Below the pieces are notes generated by a model, which was not told where the DNA came from, did no database searches, and saw only the letters and a list, made by a program, of their open reading frames with translations. Of a DNA stretch of 64,000 bases, positions 1 to 7,915 are shown in pieces; position 1 is the first letter of the stretch; every line of letters starts with the position of its first letter. Both the position numbers and the translations under genes were made by a program. Source of the DNA: Malassezia japonica (Eukaryota > Basidiomycota > Malasseziomycetes > Malasseziales > Malasseziaceae); assembly GCF_029542785.1 (NCBI RefSeq), contig NC_083377.1, positions 310,001 to 374,000 of the forward strand, in the 5' to 3' direction.

Positions 1-1
1 G

Positions 2-331
2 CACCGCCTGCGTGCTTCCGCGCTCACCGGCAAGGACGCCAAGATCCCGAACAGCGACGCGACGGCGCTGCAGACCGCACACAATCCGTTTGTGCAAGAA
101 ATCCAGTCGGTGCGCGTCGAGCGCATCGTGATCCTGGGCCTCGAGCAGGAGCCACGGACGATCGTCGCGCACGCCGCCGACGGACGCACCGAGACGCTGT
201 CCTTTACGTGGCGCGCGGCGGCCAAGGTCGCACGCTCGGCGACGGACAGCAGCGAGATGCGTGCGTCGGAGCTCGTGATCCGCGACCCGCGCATGCTCAT
301 TGCGCAGGACTGGTCGGTGGAGATTCAGTAG
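2..331 (+). CDS. ROT2: Glucosidase II alpha subunit (GH31), C-terminal end only
   Basis: This is the last 109 codons of a gene that begins outside the window; the open frame runs from the first complete codon at position 2 to a TAG at 329-331. The residues VERIVILGL followed by the closing LVIRDP...IAQDWSVEIQ match the C-terminal beta domain of GH31 enzymes, in particular the end of glucosidase II alpha, which closes with a similar LVLRKPG...DWSI pattern. Glucosidase II trims the inner glucoses from N-glycans in the ER lumen during glycoprotein quality control. The catalytic barrel is not in the window, so activity cannot be judged. It converges on RIM13 with only 19 bp between the stops. Another GH31 alpha-glucosidase is the main alternative. 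Confidence 0.72.
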   Translation, partial: HRLRASALTGKDAKIPNSDATALQTAHNPFVQEIQSVRVERIVILGLEQEPRTIVAHAADGRTETLSFTWRAAAKVARSATDSSEMRASELVIRDPRMLIAQDWSVEIQ

Positions 332-350
332 AAGGGATGCAATGTTTTCA

Positions 351-2660
351 CTAGGGAGCGGCCTGCAGCGCCACGGGCTGTGCACTATATACATCGACGA
401 CCGTCCGGCGGTCCGGGGGGTCGGTACGCAGCAGGTAGTCTCCGGGCGGGAGCATGCGGATAGACAGCGTCGCACACGTCGCGGCCGGTGGGTCGGACGA
501 TGCCGAGGACAGGGGCATCCCGTCGCGGCCACACACAGCAAGCTGCACGCCGCCGCCGTCGCACGACGCACAGAGCTGCACGCTCGTGGCACGCTCCAGT
601 GCCAGGGTAGAGCACCCCGAGTCGCTCACGCCGCTGCGGTGGTACATCCCGGCGCCCTCGACGGGCACCGACTCGACTTCCATCCGCGCACTGCTCTCGA
701 TCGCGAGCGCGAATTCGGCGTGGATCGGATCAAAGGTAGAGACAACGACAATGTACTCGCCGGGCTGCACGGCCTGCACGTCACACAGCGCCAGGCCGCG
801 GGTATAGGCGCCGCTGCTTGCGACGAGCGTCGGCGCGCCGAGGTGCACGACGCGTTCGTGCGTACGCACGAGCGCGACCTGCACCGGCACCTGCGCCCGC
901 GTCGTGAGCCGCGCGACGAGCCGGGGGAGCGAGCCGGGGACGTCGTGCACACGCACGCGGTACTGTGGATTGTGCCGAAAGTGGCCGTACATCATGTTGC
1001 CGCCGGCCGACCGGCCGCGCCATACTCCTTCGATCACTTTGCGCGAAGCAAGCATGGTCGGCAGCGTGTGCACGTCCAGCGCTACGCGCGAGTAGACGCG
1101 CAACGAGTACAGCGGAAACGGGCGCGTGGCCGTGCCGTGTCGCGACACGGCGAGCGTGTACCGCGACGCCTCTGCGCTCGGTGGGAGGCGCAGCAGGGTG
1201 TGGCGCCCATCGACATACACGCCCATCTCCCCACCGTGCTCGACATGCGCGAGCCTGGCCCGTGCGCTGTTGAGAAAGGCGTGCAGCGCAATGTACTCGG
1301 GCACGTCGCGGCTCATGCGGTGCCGCTCGAGGTGGACAAGCACGTCGTCACTCCTGGGCCCGAGTTCCAGTTGGTACTGATCGCTCAGTGCGGATTCCAC
1401 ATGGTCGGGGAGCACGCCGGCGTCCGCGTTCCAGTCCCACGAGGCATGGTGTGTCTTGGTATATGGATACGAGGCCGTGTCCCAATTTACGCCCAGTGCG
1501 TCAAACACCGAGCAGAACTCTTCCCAGCGGCACTCGAGCACTGCCGGCGTGTCCTGCGCAGCGGGAAATAGGGCGTTTGGCGAGTCGTGTTGAACCTTCC
1601 ACGGGTTGACGAGCGTCATGAGCCGTTCGCCGTGGTCCTCCCGCAGACTCAGAATCGCGTAGCAGTGCGAGGGGATAAGAGCATGCAAGACACTCGACGT
1701 CGCCGGATCCACGGTAGTGCCGGTGCCGGCCGACAGCATGCACGCCCCTTGCGACCAGGCGCGGTACAGCCGCGTCCAGGTCTTTTCCCTCTGGAATTGT
1801 TCGTCTTGAAGCGGAATGTGCTCGGGAATCCAGCCGGTGAGCATGTACAGGTCTGCGGCAGCATCCGAGCCGTGGAAATCGTAGCCAGAGTCGTGCGCTT
1901 GGAGAAACGCCTTTTCCAAGAGCGCGGGCCACATTACCGGCGAGTGGCATGTAGAAACGCAGACGAGGTTGCCGTTGGTATCCATTGGCAGCGCATTGTC
2001 CACAATAACACAACGGTCAATGCCGTCGACAAACAACTTTACATGGTATATATTGTTGTGGCTTTCCGTAGGAACTTGCTCCTGTTTCGGGTAGAGTGCA
2101 CCGTGCGCGAGGCCCGTTCCCCACCGTGCATCGTGCTCGGCCGCCACCTCGAGTGCCGCGACAAACGAGCAGTCGGTCGCGGAGCCTTGGCGGATATCGC
2201 CCCCGCGCACAGTGCGGGATGCGTTGTAGACAGGCAAAGAGCATGGCCGGTACTCTGCGCCGTGCTGCAGCTGCAATTCCGAGAGCGGTGGACGTGCTGA
2301 CTCGGCCTCTTTTGGCACGGTCTGTGGCCATGGCGCCCACGAGTTATTCCCCTTGGCCTCCATCGCAATCCGCGCACCCAGCGGATGGTGCAATGCAGCT
2401 TTGATGCGCTCGGCACGCGACAAGAGGCGTGATGCCATGCGTTTGTGGTCGTCCGCAGCGCTGCTTGACGCGCCATGGCTCGTGCGCGCAAAAGACAGAA
2501 AGAGCTGCGTCGCCCTTGTATACCCCTCTAGTGCACATTCATATGCCCCCTGGAGCTCGCGCTGGACTGCGCGCGCCGCCAATGCCCGTGCGCTCTCCGG
2601 CGTTTCCGGCGCCTTAGCGTCCATGCCGGTGGAGTGTGGAGGCTGTGGAGAAACGGCCAT
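351..2660 (-). CDS. RIM13: Calpain-like cysteine protease of the PalB/Rim13 type
   Basis: A 769-residue single-exon protein. Residues about 23-92 form a helical MIT-like segment, followed by a calpain protease core. The catalytic triad is visible as Cys164 in SATDCSF, His332 in PSHCYA and Asn352 in LVNPWK. The remaining 400 residues correspond to the C2-like/calpain domain III modules found in PalB and calpain-7. In fungi PalB/Rim13 is recruited by ESCRT-III and cleaves the PacC/Rim101 transcription factor in the ambient-pH pathway, so a cytosolic, endosome-associated role is expected. The ATG at 2660 is followed by a proline- and serine-rich leader. The gene diverges from ECM31 across a 401 bp promoter region. 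All three catalytic residues are present, so the protein looks active. Confidence 0.9.
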   Translation of the reverse strand: MAVSPQPPHSTGMDAKAPETPESARALAARAVQRELQGAYECALEGYTRATQLFLSFARTSHGASSSAADDHKRMASRLLSRAERIKAALHHPLGARIAMEAKGNNSWAPWPQTVPKEAESARPPLSELQLQHGAEYRPCSLPVYNASRTVRGGDIRQGSATDCSFVAALEVAAEHDARWGTGLAHGALYPKQEQVPTESHNNIYHVKLFVDGIDRCVIVDNALPMDTNGNLVCVSTCHSPVMWPALLEKAFLQAHDSGYDFHGSDAAADLYMLTGWIPEHIPLQDEQFQREKTWTRLYRAWSQGACMLSAGTGTTVDPATSSVLHALIPSHCYAILSLREDHGERLMTLVNPWKVQHDSPNALFPAAQDTPAVLECRWEEFCSVFDALGVNWDTASYPYTKTHHASWDWNADAGVLPDHVESALSDQYQLELGPRSDDVLVHLERHRMSRDVPEYIALHAFLNSARARLAHVEHGGEMGVYVDGRHTLLRLPPSAEASRYTLAVSRHGTATRPFPLYSLRVYSRVALDVHTLPTMLASRKVIEGVWRGRSAGGNMMYGHFRHNPQYRVRVHDVPGSLPRLVARLTTRAQVPVQVALVRTHERVVHLGAPTLVASSGAYTRGLALCDVQAVQPGEYIVVVSTFDPIHAEFALAIESSARMEVESVPVEGAGMYHRSGVSDSGCSTLALERATSVQLCASCDGGGVQLAVCGRDGMPLSSASSDPPAATCATLSIRMLPPGDYLLRTDPPDRRTVVDVYSAQPVALQAAP

Positions 2661-3061
2661 CGATTTTGTAAGTGTGATTCGCGCTGAAAATCGTAATCTA
2701 TGGCGTGCACGACGCCCTTTACTACGTACCTGTCATGGGTGCAACGAAGGAATGAACCCTCCTGTGGCGCGCCCCACGCAATGTTCACCGTTCCTATGGA
2801 TGATTGAGGTGGGCCAGCGCATGGACGTGCTTCACAGCATGCCTATCCTGGCTGTAAATGGGAGAGGGTAAAGGGCCGCTTGCGGTCTGTAGGATCAGTC
2901 GGTTCTGCCGAGCACTCCACTCTACCGACCTCAGTCGCACGTATTCGTAGGGTTCTCGGCACGCAGGGAGCACCTAGCTTGAAAGCGCGCTCAGGCCTCG
3001 TGAGGGTTCAAACTGTTTTTTTTTGCCACGTGTCACACAACGCACGCCCTTTTTTTGAGTC
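2661..3061. promoter_or_regulatory. Divergent intergenic region RIM13/ECM31
   Basis: This 401 bp stretch contains no convincing gene. The part nearest ECM31 has a run of about ten T residues (3015-3024), a CACGTG palindrome (3027-3032) and a second run of seven T residues (3051-3057) just before the ATG. T-runs flanking a palindrome close to the start look like a core promoter, and it faces ECM31. The RIM13-proximal half has no obvious motif. Confidence 0.5.
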
Positions 3062-4174
3062 ATGCTGCGGAGCTGTGCGGGGATACGGATCGCAGGGCGA
3101 TGGCGGGTGCCACGCCTGGCAAGAGCATCACTGAGCACAAGTGCAGTGCAGACGAGTGCATGGGCAACGCCACAGCGCGTGCCTGACCAAACGGTGGCTC
3201 CGCCAAAGCCGATCTCGTTTGCATACTTGTCCGAATGCAAGACACACCGAAAGCCCATTGTGTGCTTGACTGCCTATGACTACCCAACGGCACTCGCCGT
3301 GCGCGCTGCAGGCGCTGATATTTGCTTGGTGGGCGACTCGCTCGCAAACGTCGCTCTGGGGCACGCGTCCACACGCCAAATAACGCTCGAACAAATGATC
3401 CACCACTCTCAAGCCGTACGCGATGCCATCCGCGCTCCAGAACTACAGATGGACCCGCTGTGCCCGCCGGAGCCGCTAATGATTGTCGATATGCCGTTTG
3501 GCTCGTGCGCCGTGTCGCTCGAAGATGCGACGCGCAATGTCTTGCAGGTTGTTCGCGCAACCGGCACGCAGGCCGTCAAAATCGAGGGGTCCCAGGAGAT
3601 TATACCGCTCGTCAAGAGACTCTCCACGATTGGTGTGAGCGTCATGGTTCATATTGGGCTGCAGCCGCAACGGTTCGGCGACAATGCCTCGCTGCGTGTC
3701 CAGGGCTCGCATGCGGAAAGTGCATACGCAGTGTACGAAACTGCCCATGCACTCCAAGAGGCGGGCAGCTTTGCGCTTCTCCTGGAGTGCATTCCCTCGA
3801 AACTCGGCGAGGCGATTAGCACGAGTCTGCGCATCCCGACGATTGGGATCGGCGCAGGCCCATTTACCTCGGGCCAGGTTCTCGTGGGAAGCGACATTGT
3901 TGCCGACCTCGAGAGTCCTGCGCACGTCTCGGCGGTGCTGCGTGCAAGCGCGCCGCAAAGCGCCTCGGTGCCAGAGTCAGACGAGTGGCCGGCGCCGCCC
4001 AAGTTTGTGCGCTCGTTTGCGCCTACGAGCCTCGGTGCGCTGCGCGTCCACGCCTTTCGTCAATTCGCAGACGCAGTGCGCAACGGCAGCTTCCCGGACA
4101 ATGCTACCGAATCCTACCGCATCAAGAGCGACGAATGGGCCAAGTTTCAGGAACGCATCCGTAGTTTCGCATAA
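3062..4174 (+). CDS. ECM31: 3-methyl-2-oxobutanoate hydroxymethyltransferase (ketopantoate hydroxymethyltransferase)
   Basis: The 370-residue product matches PanB/Ecm31, which transfers a hydroxymethyl group from methylene-tetrahydrofolate to 2-oxoisovalerate to give ketopantoate, the first committed step of pantothenate and CoA synthesis. The first 50 residues are basic and hydroxylated (MLRSCAGIRIAGRWR...) and resemble a mitochondrial presequence. The TIM-barrel core then starts with CLTAYDYP and GADICLVGDSLA, and continues through VKIEG, HIGLQPQ, LLLECIP and IGIGAG, all PanB signature segments. The C-terminal 90 residues form a fungal extension. The gene is a single exon and lies 42 bp upstream of the next gene on the same strand. 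Confidence 0.93.
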   Translation: MLRSCAGIRIAGRWRVPRLARASLSTSAVQTSAWATPQRVPDQTVAPPKPISFAYLSECKTHRKPIVCLTAYDYPTALAVRAAGADICLVGDSLANVALGHASTRQITLEQMIHHSQAVRDAIRAPELQMDPLCPPEPLMIVDMPFGSCAVSLEDATRNVLQVVRATGTQAVKIEGSQEIIPLVKRLSTIGVSVMVHIGLQPQRFGDNASLRVQGSHAESAYAVYETAHALQEAGSFALLLECIPSKLGEAISTSLRIPTIGIGAGPFTSGQVLVGSDIVADLESPAHVSAVLRASAPQSASVPESDEWPAPPKFVRSFAPTSLGALRVHAFRQFADAVRNGSFPDNATESYRIKSDEWAKFQERIRSFA

Positions 4175-4216
4175 TGGCCGAATTTCGGGTGGAGGCCCTT
4201 GCGCTGACTCACGACG

Positions 4217-6076
4217 ATGTTTCGGCTGCTGGCCGTGCGTGGTGCGCGGCTTCATACGTCTGCACGGCGGGCGACGCGTGCGCCGCTCTTTGAAATTACC
4301 AATGTGACGATTCCTGGGATGCAGAGCGTCGTTGGGCGCGACACCCCCGGCCTCTCGTGGACGATTCGCGACGAGGGCCGCGACGAGTGCTGGGCGATTG
4401 TCGGCCCCTCTGGCGAGGCCGGCGGTGCAGTGCGCCGGTCCTTGTGTGCGCTGCTGCTGGGCGACGCACGCGCGCGGTATGCGGACGATGCGAGCTCGCT
4501 GCATCCCCCTGTGCACCGATTTCTGGCGGACGAAGCGCCGCAGCAAGCCATTGCACACGTCGCGTTTGGCACACGCACCTCGTCCGGCGGCGAATTTGTG
4601 GACTATTCGACGCGCTACGGCTCGATCCGTGGCGAGGACCGCGTGACGCTTCTCGAGAGTCTGTTGGAGTCGGTCGGCGTATACATAGGCACGGTTGCGC
4701 AGCAGCACATGCGCCCCGACCCCCTTGCCCCCGCAGGCTCCGAGTCGGCCTCTGGCCTTGGCGTGCTCAAGTGGCCGTCCGAGGCGGCGAAGAAGGAGGC
4801 GGTCAATGCCGCGCACGCTGCGCTCGAGCGCATCCGCACCTCTGCGCCCCTCTTGCGCATCGACGAGACGCTGCTGCAGCGCCCTGTCGTGGCGCTGTCC
4901 AACGGCCAGACGCGGCGTGCGCGCATCCTTCGTGCTCTTATCTCGGGTGCGCAAATGGTCGTGCTTGACGAGCCTTTTACTGGCCTCGACCCCCCGACGC
5001 GCGCCAAAGTCGCGTCGCTCTTTTCCGAGGTGCACGCGAAGCGCATGCCGCGCATCTGCCTCGTGCTGCGTGAGCAAGACGAGATCCCCTCGTTTGTGAC
5101 GCACCTCTTGCGTGTCGACGACGAAGGGCGCGTGGCGCTCGGGCCGGTCGCGTCGGTCGACGCTCCCCCGCCGACGGCCTACGCCCCGGGTGGCTACGAC
5201 CTGGTGCTCGCGAACAACGCGGCGGGCCTCGGTGTCGGCGACGCGGCGCAAGCGCCGCTTGTCGCGATGCACGACGTGTCGATTGCGTACGGCGGCGAGC
5301 CGGTCCTGCGGAACGTCTCGCTGACGTTGTGCCCCGGCGCGCGTCTCGTGCTAGTCGGCGACAATGGCAGCGGCAAAACGACGCTGCTTTCGTTGCTGCT
5401 GGGCGACAATCCACGCTCGTACGCGCTCGACGCGTCGCAGCTTGCGCTCTTTGGTGCGGCGCGCGATGCACCGAGCAATGCGCACGTCCTGCTGCAGAAA
5501 CGCATGGGGCACCTGTCGCCCGAGCTGTACAATGCCTTCCCCCGCAAGAGTCTCGAGGCGGGCGGCCTGACGGTCGCCGAGGCGGTCGCGAGTGGCTTTG
5601 ACGGCATCTTTACGCGGCGCCCGATTACGGACGAGCGAAAAGAGCGTGTGTATACCCTGCTATCTCTGTTTGCCGACGTGCTTGTGCCCGCTGCGCGGAA
5701 CGAGCAGAGCACGCCGTTTGCAAACGTCGAGGCGCTGGCCGAGGCGTCGTTCGCGTCCCTGACACACGGCTCGCAGGCCCTGTGCCTGCTGCTTCGTGCG
5801 ATTGTGCACCGCCCCCCATTCCTTGTGCTCGACGAGCCCTTCCAAGGGATGAGCACGCGCCAGGCCGCGCGCGCACGCGAGTTCCTTGACGCCGGCCTCG
5901 CGCCGTCGTCCGACGCGTGGTGGCTCGCCGGCATGAGCGAAAGCGAGCAAGCGACCGACACTGCGTGGCGCCAGCGCCTTGCACTCGTCACTGTGAGCCA
6001 CTACGAGTCCGAGTGGCTGCGTACGTGCGGCCGGCTGCTGCGCCTCCGGCAAGGGTACGTCGTCGAGCAAATGTAG
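4217..6076 (+). CDS. Two-domain ABC ATPase, ModF/YDR061W-like, possibly mitochondrial
   Basis: A 619-residue soluble protein with two ABC cassettes and no membrane segments. The N-terminus (MFRLLAVRGARLHTSARRA) looks like a mitochondrial presequence. Cassette 1 has a degenerate Walker A near residues 63-75 (GPSGEAGGAVRRS, no lysine), but keeps the signature LSNGQ and the Walker B VVLDEP. Cassette 2 has an intact Walker A (GDNGSGKTT), but its signature is altered to LTHGSQ before Walker B LVLDEP. Only one composite ATP site, made of cassette 2 Walker A and cassette 1 signature, therefore looks competent. The closest families are E. coli ModF and yeast YDR061W, whose substrates are not established. 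It is followed 28 bp later by REX2 on the same strand. Confidence 0.82.
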   Translation: MFRLLAVRGARLHTSARRATRAPLFEITNVTIPGMQSVVGRDTPGLSWTIRDEGRDECWAIVGPSGEAGGAVRRSLCALLLGDARARYADDASSLHPPVHRFLADEAPQQAIAHVAFGTRTSSGGEFVDYSTRYGSIRGEDRVTLLESLLESVGVYIGTVAQQHMRPDPLAPAGSESASGLGVLKWPSEAAKKEAVNAAHAALERIRTSAPLLRIDETLLQRPVVALSNGQTRRARILRALISGAQMVVLDEPFTGLDPPTRAKVASLFSEVHAKRMPRICLVLREQDEIPSFVTHLLRVDDEGRVALGPVASVDAPPPTAYAPGGYDLVLANNAAGLGVGDAAQAPLVAMHDVSIAYGGEPVLRNVSLTLCPGARLVLVGDNGSGKTTLLSLLLGDNPRSYALDASQLALFGAARDAPSNAHVLLQKRMGHLSPELYNAFPRKSLEAGGLTVAEAVASGFDGIFTRRPITDERKERVYTLLSLFADVLVPAARNEQSTPFANVEALAEASFASLTHGSQALCLLLRAIVHRPPFLVLDEPFQGMSTRQAARAREFLDAGLAPSSDAWWLAGMSESEQATDTAWRQRLALVTVSHYESEWLRTCGRLLRLRQGYVVEQM

Positions 6077-6104
6077 CGCACGGACCGACCCGATCCCGAT
6101 CTGC

Positions 6105-6777
6105 ATGACCTCTACGATCCCTCCGCCGGCGCCCTCGCGCGTGCTTTCGGCAGAGGATGGCCCGCTGGTGTGGATCGACTGCGAGTAGGTAGCTGCGCTG
6201 ATTTAGAATGACCGGCTTGGATGCGCGCAAAGAGCGCCTGCTCGAGGTCGCGTGCATCATTACCGACAAGGACCTCGTGCCGGTCGACGCCGGGGTGACG
6301 TACGTGATTCAGACGCCGCGCGGCGTGCTCAGCGGCATGGACGAGTGGTGCACGACGACGCACAAGGCCACGGGCCTTACGGACGCGTGCCTTGCGCCCG
6401 ATGCACCCAGCCATACCGCGGTGCGCACGGCGATCCTGGCCTATGTGCTCGACCGCGTGCCCGACGTGCGCGCCGCGTGCCTGGCCGGGAGCACGGTGCA
6501 CGCGGACAAGACCTTTTTGGTGAACGAGATGCCCGAGCTGGTCGAGCACCTGCACTACCGCATTGTCGATGTGAGCACGATCAAGGAGCTCGTCCGCCGC
6601 TGGTACGGCCCCGAGAAGGTGTGGCAGTCGCACGAGGCGGTGCGGCACCGGTACGTAGTCGTGCTGACCCAGCGCACTCGACGATATCCGTGGCTCGATT
6701 GCCGGTACGTTATCTATCTCATCGCAGAGTTGCAATTCTACCGCAGTACAGTCTTTGTCCCAGGCGGGTATGCTTAG
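6105..6777 (+). CDS. REX2: Oligoribonuclease (3'-5' exonuclease, DEDDh family)
   Basis: The gene has four exons (6105-6184, 6207-6650, 6673-6704, 6728-6777) separated by introns of 22, 22 and 23 nt, and encodes 201 residues. Splicing restores the exonuclease motifs: VWIDCEMTGL across intron 1, and HRALDDIRGSIAEL across introns 2 and 3. Without it these conserved segments fall in different frames. The family degrades short oligoribonucleotides; the yeast homologue Rex2 acts in mitochondria and in RNA end trimming. The protein starts MTSTIPPPAPSR and has no strong presequence. Its TAG stop at 6775-6777 overlaps the TAA stop of the convergent lectin gene. Confidence 0.93.
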
Positions 6778-7838
6778 GCCATCGTGCGGCGCGTGTGACG
6801 CCGGGTGTTTGCCTTGTAGTACTGGTATCCAAAGTAGCCGCCTGCGCCGAGTGCGGCGAGGATCAGCACGTACTTGATCAGCGTCACGATCCCGAAGAAG
6901 AAACGCGTCACGAACGACGGCCCCGATGGCTGCGTGCGACGCTTTTTGGTCACGTCCAGTTCGCTCGCGCTCCACCAGTTCTTCTTCGGGGCGGAGTTCT
7001 CGCCAAAGATGTGCAGGCGCTCGCGCTCGAGGTCTGCCGGCGAGCGCGAGTGGTAGACCAGCGAGTTGGTCCACACCGAGATGATGTTGTGATTGTCCGT
7101 CACACCCCCGGTGCTCGCCGAGAAGCCCAGGTAGGGGTGCGTTAGGTCGACGGCCGGCACGCGGAAGCACGACGTCCACTTGTTCCACTCGCGGTTCTGA
7201 ATCGCGAGCTCCATGTAGACGTCCTTTACGTAGGTAAAGCGCAGGCGCGTCTCGACCGGCGTGCGGCGCAGCTGCGCGGTGCACGCCTCAATCTCCTGGT
7301 TCTCGCCGTCGTGCGCGACGTCGTAGCTCATCGCGCCGTCGTTCTGCACGATCGAGATACGCGGAAAAAAGGTCCGGTGCGGCGTGTTTGGGTAGGTGTC
7401 GAAAAAGATCCCGAGTCCCTTCCAGTGGTCCTGGCTGCCAAACACCGGTCCGGCGTGGGCACGCGTCGAGGTGAGCCACAGCGCAAAGCCGTCGCCGTGC
7501 GTCGTGACCGACTCCCCGTTGATCTGGAACTCGGCGGTGATCTCAAAGTCGTTCGCCTCGATCGGCAGACGCGACCAGAGCCAGCCACGCTCGCCCGAGC
7601 GGTCTTGCGTCAGGCGCACATACCGGTTCGTGTCGACAATCGCCGACCCGCCAAAGTCCCAGAACTCGTTCTGGAGGCTCGAATCGACGTACGGCGAAAA
7701 GAGCGAGTGCGTGCGCAGCGGCACAATTGCATCCGCATTCAGCTCAGGGTTCACGCCAGAAGAGCGCACGGCCGCAGCATATGAGGCAAAGAGCAGGGCA
7801 CTCGCACACAGCGTCCACGCCCATCGCATCCCCGCCAT
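6774..7838 (-). CDS. L-type lectin-like type I membrane protein (ERGIC-53/VIP36/Emp47 family)
   Basis: The 354-residue protein starts at the ATG at 7838, which opens a typical signal peptide (MAGMRWAWTLCASALLFAS). Residues about 45-275 form a leguminous-type lectin fold, with FWDFGGSAIV, HGDGFALWLT, GLGIFFDTYPN and YLGFSASTGG, all characteristic of ER-Golgi cargo lectins. A single transmembrane helix near residues 310-335 is followed by a short, very basic cytosolic tail ending RRHTRRTMA. Such proteins bind high-mannose glycans and cycle between ER and Golgi as cargo receptors. The tail has no obvious KKXX or FF export motif. The stop codon overlaps that of REX2, and the start is 77 bp from the divergent phosphatase gene. 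Confidence 0.87.
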   Translation of the reverse strand: MAGMRWAWTLCASALLFASYAAAVRSSGVNPELNADAIVPLRTHSLFSPYVDSSLQNEFWDFGGSAIVDTNRYVRLTQDRSGERGWLWSRLPIEANDFEITAEFQINGESVTTHGDGFALWLTSTRAHAGPVFGSQDHWKGLGIFFDTYPNTPHRTFFPRISIVQNDGAMSYDVAHDGENQEIEACTAQLRRTPVETRLRFTYVKDVYMELAIQNREWNKWTSCFRVPAVDLTHPYLGFSASTGGVTDNHNIISVWTNSLVYHSRSPADLERERLHIFGENSAPKKNWWSASELDVTKKRRTQPSGPSFVTRFFFGIVTLIKYVLILAALGAGGYFGYQYYKANTRRHTRRTMA

Positions 7839-7915
7839 GTTCCTCGTGGGAGAAGGAAGTTGTGGGGAATTATGCAAACTCGGCCGGACGCCGCGCGATT
7901 GTTGCTTGCGACCGC

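Noticed and set aside
6208..6777. A single-exon oligoribonuclease of 189 codons
   Set aside because: The frame reads through two 22-23 nt introns and loses the conserved DCE and HRALDDIR motifs. The spliced model restores both.
7727..7915. In-frame upstream extension of the phosphatase gene
   Set aside because: It starts at a non-ATG codon and overlaps the start of the divergent lectin gene, whose signal peptide is convincing. The ATG at 7916 is simpler.
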